Part shown: positions 9,470 to 19,267 of the stretch, one piece after another
Position numbering within the stretch: the first letter of the stretch is position 1
Layout of the letters: each line of letters starts with the position of its first letter
Origin: Agarivorans sp. Alg241-V36
Lineage (GTDB): Bacteria > Pseudomonadota > Gammaproteobacteria > Enterobacterales > Celerinatantimonadaceae
Assembly: GCF_900537085.1 (NCBI RefSeq)
Contig: NZ_UNRE01000003.1
Span: forward strand, 62,001 to 126,000
Reading direction: 5' to 3'
Length of the DNA: 64,000 nt
The notes under the pieces: generated by a model
What the model saw: the letters and a program-made list of their open reading frames with translations, nothing else
Database searches by the model: none
Told to the model about the DNA's origin: nothing
Program-made: the position numbers and the translations under genes

Positions 9470-11299
9470 ATGAATTCATTGGATAGCACCAAGGAGCGAG
9501 AGCTAACCAGTGTCGATAACAGGGAACAGTTGATCGGTATGATATACCGTGCGGCGGCAGAACCTGAATATTGGCCCGATTTGCTTGAGCACCTATACAT
9601 GATGCCAGAACTTCAAAGCACAGAAGATCTTGGCCACTCAGACCCCTCTTCGGCAAAATTAAGCCAAATGCTCGATGCGGTATCTCCGCAATTGTCGATG
9701 GCTCAGAGTCAATACTCTGAACGAAACCAAATTTTACTGGAACACTTTAACCAAGCATTGAATATCGCCAAGCGTATTTACCAGCTTGAAGAAAAAAACC
9801 ATTCACTTAACTCTTTGCTAGACCACATTCCGGTTGGCGTAATTTTGGTGAATGCTAAGAATGAAATTTTGCTTACAAACGAGCTAGCAGAGGAAACCCT
9901 GCAGCTCGGCCAAGGTTTGTACCAACGCAACAAAAACTTGGTTACTCAGCAAAGTGAATCAACAGACTTACTCAACCAGTATGTAGAAGAGCTGTCTTCT
10001 TTAGGGCCTAACGAATCGAGTAGCCGCGGACTACCGATTCAAATAGGTGAAGAGACAGATGTGCAAACCATGGTGATTCTGAGCCCGGTTAATCACCTGC
10101 AAAATCCAAGCTTAGAGCGAAATGCCAGTGTGGTGGTATTCATCTCCCCTTCTCGCCCTGACGTGGAGCTTGATTTAGCCGCATTTGCCGACGGTTATAA
10201 CTTAACCCCAAAAGAAGCGCGCATCGTTAATTATATTGCGCAAGGCATGTCGCCTCCCGATATTGCTGACAAGATTTTTGTTAGTTACAACACCGTTCGA
10301 ACTCAGCTTAAATCAGTTTTCAAGAAAACCAATGTTAGCAGCCAAAGCGAATTAGCCAGCTTAGTGCTAACCGGGCCTTGGGGAATGCTATCGCAAAGTA
10401 GCCGTCATTTTGACTTTGCCGAAGCTCATGACCTTAACGCGCGCTACTTTACTCTGCCCGATCAACGTAAGTTGTGTTACCAAGAATATGGCAGCCCAAA
10501 GGGCAAGCCAGTAGTGTATTGCCACAGCATTTTGGGTAGTCGCTTAGAGAACTTTTTTGATGACGTTGATTTGGCAAAACACCTAGGTTTACGTTTAATT
10601 AGCATCGACCGCCCCGGTTTCGGAGGCTCTGATTACTGCGAAAACTACGGTTTTGTTAGCTGGTCACAAGACTTAGCAGCACTTCTCGACCATCTAGGGC
10701 TAGAGCAAGTACAGTTACTTGGTTATGCCACAGGAGGCGTTTACGCCGCCTGCTGCGCAGCGAGTATTCCTGAGCGAATTAGCAAGATGACCATTGTGAG
10801 CTCAGGTGATGCCCTCACCTACGACAGTGATTATGAGGCGACTGCTAAGCTATATCGCATGCACATGAAGCTGGCTCGTGATTTTCCGAGTATGCATCGC
10901 TTATTTACTAATATTCTTGATAAGGGCCTACACAAAGACCCCAACAAATTATTTAAGGTATTAGCTCGCGATCTAGAAGGTACCGATGTAGAACTATTTG
11001 AAAGCCCACAGTTTAGGGAAAAGTTTGGCCGCTATTTAAAAGAGTCAAAGATCCAAGGCGGTAATGCCTTTTCTGACGAAGTGCGCCAGGTGATGTCACC
11101 TTGGGGCTTTGAGTTAGAAGATATTAAGGTAAGCACTCAGTTATTTCATGGCGAACAAGACAAGCATATTCCTTTGGTACTAGCAGAACGTTTTATCGAA
11201 CGCGCCGCCAATGCCAAACTTACGGTAATTCCAGATCAGGGTCATTACATGATTTATCGGCAATGGCCAGAAATACTCAAAAGTGTTGCTAGCAACTAA
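9470..11299 (+). CDS. LuxR-type HTH regulator fused to a pseudo alpha/beta-hydrolase
   Basis: 609 residues, no membrane segment or signal peptide. Order: N-terminal helical region (LIGMIYRAAAEPEYWPDLLE); a PAS-like segment (about 108-165, LLDHIPVGVILVNAKNEIL); a LuxR-type DNA-binding domain (about 240-305, NLTPKEARIVNYIAQGMSPP, then IADKIFVSYNTVRTQLKSVF); and an alpha/beta-hydrolase fold (about 325-605). The nucleophile elbow reads LLGYATGG, so the serine expected in G-x-S-x-G is Ala420, while the acid Asp564 (GEQDKHIP) and His592 (DQGHYMIY) remain. The domain is therefore predicted to be non-catalytic and may bind a ligand that controls DNA binding, as dead hydrolases do in gibberellin perception by GID1; that is an analogy. 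The HTH lies in the middle rather than at the C-terminus. Single-gene unit with repeats upstream and a terminator after it. Target genes are unknown. Confidence 0.85.
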   Translation: MNSLDSTKERELTSVDNREQLIGMIYRAAAEPEYWPDLLEHLYMMPELQSTEDLGHSDPSSAKLSQMLDAVSPQLSMAQSQYSERNQILLEHFNQALNIAKRIYQLEEKNHSLNSLLDHIPVGVILVNAKNEILLTNELAEETLQLGQGLYQRNKNLVTQQSESTDLLNQYVEELSSLGPNESSSRGLPIQIGEETDVQTMVILSPVNHLQNPSLERNASVVVFISPSRPDVELDLAAFADGYNLTPKEARIVNYIAQGMSPPDIADKIFVSYNTVRTQLKSVFKKTNVSSQSELASLVLTGPWGMLSQSSRHFDFAEAHDLNARYFTLPDQRKLCYQEYGSPKGKPVVYCHSILGSRLENFFDDVDLAKHLGLRLISIDRPGFGGSDYCENYGFVSWSQDLAALLDHLGLEQVQLLGYATGGVYAACCAASIPERISKMTIVSSGDALTYDSDYEATAKLYRMHMKLARDFPSMHRLFTNILDKGLHKDPNKLFKVLARDLEGTDVELFESPQFREKFGRYLKESKIQGGNAFSDEVRQVMSPWGFELEDIKVSTQLFHGEQDKHIPLVLAERFIERAANAKLTVIPDQGHYMIYRQWPEILKSVASN

Positions 11300-11315
11300 A
11301 GCAGCATTATGAGAA

Positions 11316-11345
11316 CAAAAAAGGCGGCCAATGGCCGCCTTTTTA
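11316..11345. terminator. Bidirectional Rho-independent terminator
   Basis: Stem AGGCGGC/GCCGCCT (11322-11328 with 11334-11340) flanked by an A run on the left and a T run on the right. It serves the plus-strand regulator gene and the convergent minus-strand yfgJ, whose stop codon it abuts. Confidence 0.88.
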
Positions 11346-11579
11346 TTAGCTGTCTAAGCGCTCATAACGCCGAACAACAGCTCGCTTCGATTTTAACTCA
11401 TTACAGCTATTACAAAAGTAATCCACCGCACCACAGGCTTTTAGCTCTTCAAGCTCGGCATCACACTTATCGCAATGCACTGTCTGGGAAAACTTATGGT
11501 GGCAAGCACCACATAACCAATGGTCATGTTCATGTTGTAATTCACCATCACACTCTGGGCAAGCTATTTCAATACTCAT
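11346..11579 (-). CDS. yfgJ: YfgJ-family zinc-ribbon protein
   Basis: Small 77-residue cytoplasmic protein with four Cys pairs: CPEC (8-11), CGAC (23-26), CDKC (36-39) and CNSC (56-59), as expected for a double zinc ribbon. The string LKACGAVDYFC is shared with E. coli YfgJ, and the gene directly follows der (12 bp apart) as in E. coli. Molecular function is not known. An overlapping open frame on the other strand (11309-11656) is a shadow. Confidence 0.85.
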   Translation of the reverse strand: MSIEIACPECDGELQHEHDHWLCGACHHKFSQTVHCDKCDAELEELKACGAVDYFCNSCNELKSKRAVVRRYERLDS

Positions 11580-11591
11580 GGCTGACTCCGG

Positions 11592-13061
11592 CTATTTCTT
11601 TTTATACCTGCTTACAGTTTGCATTTTTTTACGACGACGCTCTTGCGCTAGAGTAAGTTTTGACTTCTTATCCGAAAATGGATTTTCGCCTTCTTTAAAC
11701 TCTACTCGAATTGGCGTGCCCATAATTTCTAGCGCTTTACGGTAGTAATTCATCAAATAGCGCTTATAAGAGTCTGGTAAAGAGTTTACCTGATTACCAT
11801 GCACCACAATTCTCGGTGGGTTATAACCGCCAGCATGAGCATAGCGCAACTTAACCCTACGACCGCGCACCAATGGCGGCTGATGGTCGTCTTGAGCCAT
11901 TTGCATAACCTTGGTTAGCATGGAGGTAGAAACCCGCTTAGTAGCGCTTGCGTAAGCTTCCTGTACCGATTCATAAAGGTGGCCAACACCAGTTCCATGC
12001 AGCGCTGATATAAAGTGAACCCGAGCAAAATCAATAAAGCCTAAACGTCTATCAAGTTCGGTTTTAATCCGCTCTTTGTGCTCGTTATCTAAGCCATCCC
12101 ACTTATTCACTGCAAGTACTAGTGCTCGACCGGCATTAAGCACAAATCCAAGTAAGCTTAAGTCTTGATCTGAAATACCGTCTTTTGCATCGATAACGAG
12201 CATTACAACGTTAGCATCTTCAATGGCTTTAAGGGTTTTAATAACCGAAAACTTCTCGACGGTTTCAGTCACTTTACCGCGCTTACGTACCCCTGCGGTA
12301 TCAATCAAGATGTAATCTTGCTCTTCTCGCTGCATAGGAATATAGATGCTGTCACGGGTGGTGCCAGGCATGTCGTAAACCACCACACGGTCTTCACCTA
12401 AAATCCGATTAGTCAGCGTAGATTTACCCACATTTGGCCGACCAACAATGGCCAGCTTAATCGGTAAATCAGCAAACTTCTGGGCTAACTCATCCAGCTC
12501 AGACTCTGTCATCTCTTGAGTATCAGCTTGCTCTAGATCTGGCTCTTCAGTTTGATTTTCTGTCTGCTCAGTAACAAAAGGACGTAATGCCTCTTCTAAC
12601 AACAGGTTTACGCCTCGACCGTGGGCCGCAGCAATATGATGAACTTCACCAAGGGCCAGCGCGTAAAATTCACCACAAGCAGCATCGGCATCAATACCAT
12701 CAGTTTTGTTAGCAACTAAGAAAACTTTCTTTTCTTGTTTACGCAAGTGGTGGGCAATGGCTTCATCAGCTATAGTCATCCCCGCACGTGCGTCAACCAA
12801 AAATAGCACCGCATCGGCCTCTTCAATGGCTTGCAAAGATTGTTGAGCCATCATTGCATCAATACCTTCTTCATCGCCGTCGATACCGCCAGTATCAATT
12901 ACAATGAACTCTTGCTCCGCCACTTTAGCTTGACCATATTTGCGGTCACGAGTCAGTCCTGGGAAATCAGCGACTAAGGCATCCCTGCTGCGTGTAAGGC
13001 GATTAAATAACGTAGATTTGCCAACATTTGGGCGTCCCACTAAGGCGACAACAGGAAGCAT
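11592..13061 (-). CDS. der: Ribosome biogenesis GTPase Der (EngA)
   Basis: Essential double-Era-like GTPase that acts in maturation of the 50S ribosomal subunit. 489 residues (E. coli 490). GTPase domain 1 has GRPNVGKS at 8-15 and DTGG; an acidic linker (about 165-195) follows; GTPase domain 2 has GRPNVGKS near 207 and [10 protein letters not shown]; the C-terminal KH-like domain ends in a basic tail ([15 protein letters not shown]). ATG at 13061 matches the E. coli start ([11 protein letters not shown]) and has GAGG upstream; the longer reading frame to 13091 is not needed. Between bamB and yfgJ, with a hairpin separating it from bamB. Confidence 0.98.
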   Translation of the reverse strand: MLPVVALVGRPNVGKSTLFNRLTRSRDALVADFPGLTRDRKYGQAKVAEQEFIVIDTGGIDGDEEGIDAMMAQQSLQAIEEADAVLFLVDARAGMTIADEAIAHHLRKQEKKVFLVANKTDGIDADAACGEFYALALGEVHHIAAAHGRGVNLLLEEALRPFVTEQTENQTEEPDLEQADTQEMTESELDELAQKFADLPIKLAIVGRPNVGKSTLTNRILGEDRVVVYDMPGTTRDSIYIPMQREEQDYILIDTAGVRKRGKVTETVEKFSVIKTLKAIEDANVVMLVIDAKDGISDQDLSLLGFVLNAGRALVLAVNKWDGLDNEHKERIKTELDRRLGFIDFARVHFISALHGTGVGHLYESVQEAYASATKRVSTSMLTKVMQMAQDDHQPPLVRGRRVKLRYAHAGGYNPPRIVVHGNQVNSLPDSYKRYLMNYYRKALEIMGTPIRVEFKEGENPFSDKKSKLTLAQERRRKKMQTVSRYKKK

Positions 13062-13094
13062 AAGGGCCTCATTTTTTAGAATACATGACATGAC

Positions 13095-13126
13095 AAAGGC
13101 TCATGGTTAATTCACCATGAGCCTTT
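13095..13126 (-). terminator. Hairpin between bamB and der
   Basis: Perfect 12-bp stem AAAGGCTCATGG/CCATGAGCCTTT (13095-13106 with 13115-13126), extended by one further pair. The T run after it on the minus strand is short, so termination between bamB and der is likely partial. Confidence 0.55.
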
Positions 13127-13145
13127 TGTACACAATTATAACAAC

Positions 13146-14336
13146 TTAACTGCGATCTAGCGCAATTAACTTACCACTTCGTGTTTGAAGGATAATTTTG
13201 TCGGAGGTTACCACAGGCGCAACATATAAGCCGCTTTTATCTACTAACATTTTGCTAGTAAGCTCACCGGTTTCACGATCAAGCCAATATAAATAGCCTT
13301 CACTGTCGCCGACAAGCACCTTACTTCCGTCTACCGCAGGAGCAGTAACGATTCGGTAAGACAACGCGCCTTGGGTCCACTTCTCAACCCCGTTATTTCG
13401 CTCGATGCTATATACATTGTCGCTAACGTCGGTCACGAACAGACTTAAGCCAGAAGATGCAATATTTTGATAAGCAGAATAACTGCGCTTCCAGTCTTCC
13501 TCACCACTACGTAAGTTAACCGACACCAAGTTTCCGTTATAAGCCACGGCATAAAGCTGTGAACCAATCAATGCAGGCTTACTGTCAACGTCAACGATTC
13601 GGTCAATTTCAGTAGAACCTTTAGGCTGAGCTAATTTGGTTTCAAACAGCAATTGACCACTATCAAGAAGATAAAGTCCAATTTTGCCATCGCTACGGCC
13701 GAGAATAATCGCTCCGTTTGAGATAATTGGCGGCGCTTTACTGCGCAGTGACAAAGCAGGCTGGTCAATTTTAATATCCCACTTTTGCTCGCCGCTATGC
13801 GCATCTAATGCGACTAAGTGACCGTTACTGGTCACCACAACAACCAAACTATCTTCAACTGCAGGCGCGGCTAATACTTCACCAGACACGGCAGCTTGCC
13901 AAACTATCTCACCAGTTTCAGCATTTAGGGCAAATACATCAGCATTCTCAGTACCCAAATAGATACGGCGATAAGCAGCGGTTAAACCACCCGACACGCG
14001 AGCATCAGGAGTATTACCAGAGAATCGGTTATTGCTTTCAACTCGGGAGAGATCTTGCTGCCATAAACGCTTGCCATCTAAATCGAAAGCACGCACTTGA
14101 CCATAACGGGCAGCGGCAAACACTGAGTCATAGGCGACAACAGGCGACAGCGCTGAGAAGTAATCATCGACGCCTTTACCTACACGAGTTTCCCACTGTT
14201 TGCCAACCGTAAACTGGTTCTCAAACTCTGGCACCGGCGCCATTTGTACAACATCTTCTTCAGAATTGAACAACGAACACGCCGACAAGCCAAGGAGCAA
14301 ACAAGCTAAGCTAACAGAACGCCAAGCTTTAACCAT
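13146..14336 (-). CDS. bamB: Outer-membrane protein assembly factor BamB
   Basis: Lipoprotein of the BAM complex that helps insert beta-barrel proteins into the outer membrane. 396 residues with a lipoprotein signal peptide ending in the lipobox LSAC (Cys20), then PQQ/WD40-like beta-propeller repeats of the type VxALDxxTGExxW (for example VFALNAETGEIVWQA, LVALDAHSGEQKWD, YWLDRETGELTS). ATG 14336 is preferred because GAGG lies six bases upstream; it overlaps the end of yfgM by 8 bp, which suggests translational coupling. Gene order yfgM-bamB-der is the standard gammaproteobacterial one. Confidence 0.96.
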   Translation of the reverse strand: MVKAWRSVSLACLLLGLSACSLFNSEEDVVQMAPVPEFENQFTVGKQWETRVGKGVDDYFSALSPVVAYDSVFAAARYGQVRAFDLDGKRLWQQDLSRVESNNRFSGNTPDARVSGGLTAAYRRIYLGTENADVFALNAETGEIVWQAAVSGEVLAAPAVEDSLVVVVTSNGHLVALDAHSGEQKWDIKIDQPALSLRSKAPPIISNGAIILGRSDGKIGLYLLDSGQLLFETKLAQPKGSTEIDRIVDVDSKPALIGSQLYAVAYNGNLVSVNLRSGEEDWKRSYSAYQNIASSGLSLFVTDVSDNVYSIERNNGVEKWTQGALSYRIVTAPAVDGSKVLVGDSEGYLYWLDRETGELTSKMLVDKSGLYVAPVVTSDKIILQTRSGKLIALDRS

Positions 14337-14964
14337 TAGCGGCCTCAACTTCGGTTAAATCATTAAGCTTTAGGTTTACACTAGGATCTTGCTCAGCGGC
14401 TCCGGCAGCTATTGCCGCCTGGTAAGCTTGACGAGCTAAGTCTTGTTCACCCTGCTGCAAGTAGATATCGCCTTTAATTAGCTCAACCGTTGCAACTAGT
14501 GCTGGCTCGTTAACTTGCTCTAGACTGGCTAAGGCATTATCAAACTCAGCCAATTGTGCTTGCACGCGAGCCAAGCGGGTGTAGATCATCCCTTTAAGCT
14601 CTTCGGGTGCGCCTTCGAGGGCTAAGTTAAGTTGAGTTTGCGCTTGCGCGAAATCTTCCTTAACTACCAATTCTTTAGCTAACAAGAGTGATGCAAATAC
14701 TGAATAGTTTTTGTCACCTTGATTGGCTGCTACAAAATTTGCAAGTGGAGTTAGCTCTTCGCTATTGGTGGCAAGTTGGCTAACAACTTGCTGAAAAGCA
14801 TCTGAAGCCGCTTCTTTTTGCTCTACTTGGTATTCGCCAAAATAGCGCCAACCAAATACAGCTGCCAAACCCAGTACCGAACCGCCAATAACTGATGTTC
14901 CGTTTTTCTTCCACCAGTCTTTGATGGCTTGAACTTGCTGTTCCTCAGTGGAATAAATGTCCAC
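14329..14964 (-). CDS. yfgM: YfgM family protein (SecYEG ancillary / periplasmic TPR protein)
   Basis: 211 residues: short cytoplasmic N-terminus (MDIYSTEEQQVQAIKDWWKK), one membrane anchor (about 24-41, SVIGGSVLGLAAVFGW) and a periplasmic helical TPR-like domain rich in Ala, Leu and Gln. In E. coli YfgM associates with the SecYEG translocon and PpiD and helps periplasmic chaperone handover. Identified by the strongly conserved N-terminus and position between hisS and bamB. Its stop overlaps the bamB start. Confidence 0.92.
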   Translation of the reverse strand: MDIYSTEEQQVQAIKDWWKKNGTSVIGGSVLGLAAVFGWRYFGEYQVEQKEAASDAFQQVVSQLATNSEELTPLANFVAANQGDKNYSVFASLLLAKELVVKEDFAQAQTQLNLALEGAPEELKGMIYTRLARVQAQLAEFDNALASLEQVNEPALVATVELIKGDIYLQQGEQDLARQAYQAAIAAGAAEQDPSVNLKLNDLTEVEAANG

Positions 14965-14977
14965 AGCGTCTCCTTAA

Positions 14978-16255
14978 CTAAACTAATACGGTATTAAGCA
15001 AGGCAACCAACTCTGATTGAGCGATGCATTGCTGTTGGATATCTTCACGTAGGTACTTAACAGTAACCTGCTGATTGGCTAATTCATCTTCTCCGATGAT
15101 TAAGGCCACTTTAGCGCCTGACTTATCAGCTCGCTTAAATTGTTTTTTAAAGTTTCCACCACCACAGTGGCTCATAACCCGAACAGAGGGTAACGCATCT
15201 CGCAATTGTTCAGCTAATGAAAATGCTGCGCCAAGTGTTCCTTCTCCAGCATTGATCACATAAACATCGGCACTTGATGGTAAATCACCCAGTAGCTCTA
15301 AGGTTTCCAGCAATAGAACTAAACGCTCCATGCCCATGGCGAAACCTACTGCAGGTGCGGCTTTTCCGCCCAATTGCTCTACTAAACCATCATAACGACC
15401 GCCAGCACACACTGTGCCTTGTGAACCTAGGCTTGAGGTTACCCACTCAAATACTGTGCGGTTGTAGTAATCAAGGCCGCGAACTAAACGCGGGTTTAGT
15501 TCATAGGCAATGCCAGCATTGTCTAACAAAGTACAAAGCTGCTCGAAGTGGTCTTTGCTTTCTTGGTCGAGATATTCACTCAAGCTTGGAGCATCTACTA
15601 ATACCGCTTGAACCTCAGGATTCTTGCTGTCGAGTACTCGTAGTGGGTTATTGTACATGCGACGTTTTGCGTCTTCGTCTAAAGCATCTTTATGCTGCTC
15701 TAAGTAGGCAATTAAGGCATCGCGATAATTAGCACGCGCTTCATTAGAACCTAAGCTATTAAGCTGCAGTGTAACGTGTTTTTCTAAGCCGAAGGCTTTC
15801 CAGAAACGGGCAGAGAGAATAATTACTTCAGCATCAATATCAGCGCTGGCAATACCAAAAGCTTCAACACCAACTTGGTGGAATTGACGATAACGACCTT
15901 TTTGCGGGCGCTCATGGCGGAACATTGGTCCCATGTACCACAAACGCTGCTCTTGGTTATACAACAAACCTGCTTGGTTACCTGCGCGAACACAACAGGC
16001 TGTGCCTTCTGGTCGCAAGGTTAAACTGTCACCATTGCGATCTTCAAAGGTGTACATTTCTTTTTCTACGATATCGGTCACTTCACCGATAGAACGCTTA
16101 AACAAATCTGTGCTTTCTACAATCGGCATTCTTATTTCGTTGTAACCGTAGGCTGCCACCACCTCACGAATTACTGATTCTACCTTTTGCCAAGCGGGTG
16201 TATCACTTGGTAGGCAATCATTCATGCCACGTATTGCTTGTATTTGTTTAGCCAC
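14978..16255 (-). CDS. hisS: Histidyl-tRNA synthetase
   Basis: Charges tRNA-His; class II aminoacyl-tRNA synthetase of 425 residues (E. coli 424). Motif 1 region [20 protein letters not shown]; motif 2 [16 protein letters not shown]; histidine-specific stretches [15 protein letters not shown] and [13 protein letters not shown]; motif 3 with [10 protein letters not shown]-terminal anticodon-binding domain from about 325. The start is a GTG at 16253-16255 ([10 protein letters not shown], as in E. coli). 13 bp separate it from yfgM, so the two are co-transcribed. Confidence 0.98.
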   Translation of the reverse strand: MAKQIQAIRGMNDCLPSDTPAWQKVESVIREVVAAYGYNEIRMPIVESTDLFKRSIGEVTDIVEKEMYTFEDRNGDSLTLRPEGTACCVRAGNQAGLLYNQEQRLWYMGPMFRHERPQKGRYRQFHQVGVEAFGIASADIDAEVIILSARFWKAFGLEKHVTLQLNSLGSNEARANYRDALIAYLEQHKDALDEDAKRRMYNNPLRVLDSKNPEVQAVLVDAPSLSEYLDQESKDHFEQLCTLLDNAGIAYELNPRLVRGLDYYNRTVFEWVTSSLGSQGTVCAGGRYDGLVEQLGGKAAPAVGFAMGMERLVLLLETLELLGDLPSSADVYVINAGEGTLGAAFSLAEQLRDALPSVRVMSHCGGGNFKKQFKRADKSGAKVALIIGEDELANQQVTVKYLREDIQQQCIAQSELVALLNTVLV

Positions 16256-16286
16256 ATTAATCTCGAATAAAACAGGTCAATAATTA

Positions 16287-16315
16287 TTAAAGGCCCTCGA
16301 TTATAGGGCCTTTAA
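16287..16315 (-). terminator. Hairpin between ispG and hisS
   Basis: Perfect 11-bp stem TTAAAGGCCCT/AGGGCCTTTAA (16287-16297 with 16305-16315) with a 7-nt loop. The following minus-strand sequence is A/T-rich rather than a pure T run, so it may act as a partial terminator or processing site in the operon. Confidence 0.55.
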
Positions 16316-16340
16316 GCAAAGAGGTAAATTTAATTGCAGA

Positions 16341-17438
16341 TTAGCTCTCGGTGATGTCTTTAATAGCGATGCGCGAGCGAATTTTTGCCTCTAGAGCATC
16401 CACTAAGTCATCGTTATCAAAGCGCTCTTTTTGGCGCACACCATCTTGGTAAAAGCCGCTTTTTTTATTGCCCCCGGTAATGCCTAGGTCAGAAATTAGC
16501 GCTTCACCAGGACCGTTTACCACGCAGCCAATAATAGATACATCCATAGGCTCAACAATATCTTCTAAGCGCTGTTCTAGCGCGTTAACCGTTGAAATAA
16601 CATCAAATTCTTGACGAGAACAACTTGGGCAAGCGATAAAGTTAATCCCACGAGAGCGGATCCGTAGAGATTTTAGAATATCAAAACCCACTTTGATTTC
16701 TTCTACCGGATCGGCTGCCAAAGATACTCGAAGAGTATCGCCAATGCCTTGCGACAATAACATGCCTAAGCCCACTGCCGATTTAACCGAGCCGCTGCGT
16801 AAACCGCCGGCTTCAGTAATACCAAGATGCAAAGGTTGGTCAATACGACTGGCTAGGCCTTGATACGCGCCCACAGCAAGGAAAACATCAGAGGCTTTTA
16901 CACTCACTTTAAACTGGTCAAAGTTCAAACGATCTAATATATCCACATGGCGCATGGCAGACTCAACTAAGGCTTCCGGAGTCGGTTCGCCGTACTTTTC
17001 TTGTAAGTCTTTTTCTAAGGAACCGCCATTCACACCAATACGAATTGGAATATTGCGTTCACGCGCAGCGTCAACAACTGCGCGAATGCGCTGCTCGTTA
17101 CCAATATTTCCTGGGTTAATGCGCAAACAATCGGCGCCATACTCGGCCACTTTTAAAGCAATGCGGTAATCGAAATGAATATCGGCGACTACTGGAATGG
17201 ATACCTGTTGCTTAATTTGCTTGAAGGCTTCGGCGGCATCCATGGTAGGTACAGAAACGCGCACTATATCGCCACCCACTGCGGCAATTCGGTTTATTTG
17301 GTCAACCGTTGCAGCAACATCAGTAGTGCGAGTATTGGTCATAGACTGCACAGTAATGGGCGCGTCTCCGCCCACTGGCACATTACCCACCATAATTTGT
17401 GTTGATTTACGGCGTTTAATTGGAGTTGGTTGATTCAT
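16341..17438 (-). CDS. ispG: 4-hydroxy-3-methylbut-2-enyl diphosphate synthase
   Basis: Penultimate enzyme of the MEP isoprenoid pathway, converting MEcPP to HMBPP with a [4Fe-4S] cluster. 365 residues (E. coli 372). TIM barrel with [39 protein letters not shown] and [11 protein letters not shown]-terminal ferredoxin-like part with the cluster ligands CPSC and CVVNGPGE. It is an Fe-S enzyme encoded in the same block as the isc genes. 15 bp downstream of rodZ, as in E. coli. Confidence 0.98.
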   Translation of the reverse strand: MNQPTPIKRRKSTQIMVGNVPVGGDAPITVQSMTNTRTTDVAATVDQINRIAAVGGDIVRVSVPTMDAAEAFKQIKQQVSIPVVADIHFDYRIALKVAEYGADCLRINPGNIGNEQRIRAVVDAARERNIPIRIGVNGGSLEKDLQEKYGEPTPEALVESAMRHVDILDRLNFDQFKVSVKASDVFLAVGAYQGLASRIDQPLHLGITEAGGLRSGSVKSAVGLGMLLSQGIGDTLRVSLAADPVEEIKVGFDILKSLRIRSRGINFIACPSCSRQEFDVISTVNALEQRLEDIVEPMDVSIIGCVVNGPGEALISDLGITGGNKKSGFYQDGVRQKERFDNDDLVDALEAKIRSRIAIKDITES

Positions 17439-17453
17439 AATAATCGAAAGATC

Positions 17454-18482
17454 TTAATTGTTTGGTATTTTCATTCGCACAACTTTACCGCGTTTAAATG
17501 ACGATAAGTCGATTGATTCTTGTCCGTAACTTACGCTCACACCTGCATTTGTGCCAAGCACGATACTGTAGGGAGATGGACCAGTTACAGAGAGTGATTG
17601 CCCGGGCTGTTTAATGTCTGCCACTAAGCGCTTGCCTGTAGCATCTCTAATTTCTACCCAACATTCATTTTCAAAGCTCATGCTTAAAGCGGTTAATGAA
17701 GCTGATTGGTTTACTTCTGCTGCAGGCTCTGGGCTATTTATTACAGCTGGCTCGGCAGCTTGAGAAACAGGCAGACTCGACACAGCTTCTGTTACAGGTT
17801 CTGCGACTGTTTCCGGCTCCGCTTTGGCTTCCGTCTCAATCTCGTTCACAGTTTCTGCAACTGGCTCTGAAACAAGCTCTACTGGCTGTGCGGAGGGCTC
17901 CTCAGCCGCTTCTGCCTCAACAGCACTTAGCACTTCGATATTTTCAAGGCTGGGTTCGGCAACAACGCTAGCTTCAGCTTCACTGTTCGGGCTTATAATT
18001 CGGCTTTCTGAACTCGCGGGACTCGTCTGACTAAAGTCAACTTGTTGGTTTTTCTCTTGCCACCACCAAATAACCAGTAGCACAACAATGCCAAGGCCAA
18101 CTAAATAGGTGAACTTCATTAAGCGACTATCATGAGTCTCTTGCTTTATCCGCCCAGAAAAACTCTGCATTTCTGTGCGTTGTTCATGGGCATCATGTAA
18201 GTGGGTGTAACTAGAGAGCACTAAATCTTCAGAAAGGTTTAGTAAGCGAGCGTAGGCGCGTAAGTAGCCTTTTACAAAAGTGCTCGATAAGCCACTATCG
18301 AAGCTATCGCCTTCTATATCTTTGATAACTTGCAAGCGCAGCTTCAAACGTTCAGCAACTTGATTTTGACTTAGCTTGGCGGCAACACGTGCTTCTTGCA
18401 GCATTTGCCCGGGGCTAACTACTTCAATGTCTTCGCTTAGTTCAGTTGGTTCTGATTGCTCTGATTCGGCTTTAGTAGTCAT
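17454..18482 (-). CDS. rodZ: Cytoskeletal protein RodZ
   Basis: Bitopic protein that links MreB filaments to the cell-wall elongation complex and sets rod shape. 342 residues: N-terminal cro-type helix-turn-helix (about 25-90, LQEARVAAKLSQNQVAERLK), juxtamembrane basic stretch, one TM helix (about 122-140, YLVGLGIVVLLVIWWW), a long low-complexity periplasmic linker made largely of Glu, Ala, Val, Pro and Ser (about 145-262), and the C-terminal RodZ beta-domain (about 265-342). The start overlaps the end of pilW by 11 bp. The linker is compositionally biased, which explains several long shadow frames on the other strand. Confidence 0.95.
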   Translation of the reverse strand: MTTKAESEQSEPTELSEDIEVVSPGQMLQEARVAAKLSQNQVAERLKLRLQVIKDIEGDSFDSGLSSTFVKGYLRAYARLLNLSEDLVLSSYTHLHDAHEQRTEMQSFSGRIKQETHDSRLMKFTYLVGLGIVVLLVIWWWQEKNQQVDFSQTSPASSESRIISPNSEAEASVVAEPSLENIEVLSAVEAEAAEEPSAQPVELVSEPVAETVNEIETEAKAEPETVAEPVTEAVSSLPVSQAAEPAVINSPEPAAEVNQSASLTALSMSFENECWVEIRDATGKRLVADIKQPGQSLSVTGPSPYSIVLGTNAGVSVSYGQESIDLSSFKRGKVVRMKIPNN

Positions 18483-19245
18483 TAGCGATGTATCGTTTAG
18501 TTTGTTCAGATTTAGGGAACTGCTGCTGTAAGGTTAAACCCCAACGCGCTTCTTCAGCAAAGTTGTCGGCTGCACTTTCTAAGCGAACCCAAGCGAAGGC
18601 GCTTTCCGCCGTAGTTTCAGCCATACTATCATAACGTTGCATATATAATCGGGCTTGCTCGGGTTTATTTTTTTGTAGGTAAACTTCGGTGGCACCGAGC
18701 AAAGATGCAGGGCGGCGAATGTTATAGGCTAAGGCACTACTAAAGTAATCTAAGGCTTTATCTAAATCGCCAGCAGTTAAGGCACATAAACCCGCGTTTT
18801 CATTAGTGCCCGCAACCTGAACGTACTCAGGATTAGCTAAGGCTTGTTTAAATAGCGACTCTGCTTCGTCATACTCTTTTTGTTTACAGAGCATCACACC
18901 ATAGTTATTCAGCACGTCACCATTGCGTGGCTCGATAGACTTGGCACGCTTATAAGCATCGATGGCTCGCTCTGGCTGGCGAACACTTTGATAGAAGTGA
19001 GCTTGAGCGATGTACACATCAACAAGATTAGGCGCTAGCTCTTGCGCTAACTCCAAATTACGTTTTGCTTGTTCTGCGTCACCAGCTTCTAAATAACGTA
19101 AAGCCAAGCTAATACGAGTTTTAGCGGCAGCGTCTTTATTAAGCTGTTTATCTTTATTGTTTACTTCTTGGCCATTTACGCGGGTTTCGGTTACACAACC
19201 AGAAACCAAAAATACCACCAAAAACAAGTACAACCAGCGTTTCAT
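18472..19245 (-). CDS. pilW: Type IV pilus biogenesis/stability lipoprotein PilW (PilF)
   Basis: Outer-membrane lipoprotein pilotin for the type IV pilus secretin. 257 residues with lipobox VSGC (Cys17), followed by about six TPR motifs (ISLALRYLEAGDAEQAKRNL; AIDAYKRAKSIEPRNGDVL; AESLFKQALANPEYV). Position between rlmN and rodZ is conserved across gammaproteobacteria. No other pilus genes are in this window. Translation is probably coupled to rodZ through the 11-bp overlap. Confidence 0.94.
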   Translation of the reverse strand: MKRWLYLFLVVFLVSGCVTETRVNGQEVNNKDKQLNKDAAAKTRISLALRYLEAGDAEQAKRNLELAQELAPNLVDVYIAQAHFYQSVRQPERAIDAYKRAKSIEPRNGDVLNNYGVMLCKQKEYDEAESLFKQALANPEYVQVAGTNENAGLCALTAGDLDKALDYFSSALAYNIRRPASLLGATEVYLQKNKPEQARLYMQRYDSMAETTAESAFAWVRLESAADNFAEEARWGLTLQQQFPKSEQTKRYIANDY

Positions 19246-19267
19246 ATCCGTCCTTCGATAAGGTTAG

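Noticed and set aside
11309-11656. 115-codon open frame on the plus strand
   Set aside because: It is antisense to yfgJ and the end of der and begins inside the bidirectional terminator; yfgJ has clear zinc-ribbon motifs.
13808-14212. 134-codon open frame on the plus strand
   Set aside because: Antisense to bamB; Gln/His/Arg-rich composition typical of an opposite-frame shadow.
17696-18030. Leu-rich and Ser-rich open frames opposite rodZ
   Set aside because: They arise from the low-complexity linker of RodZ read in other frames.
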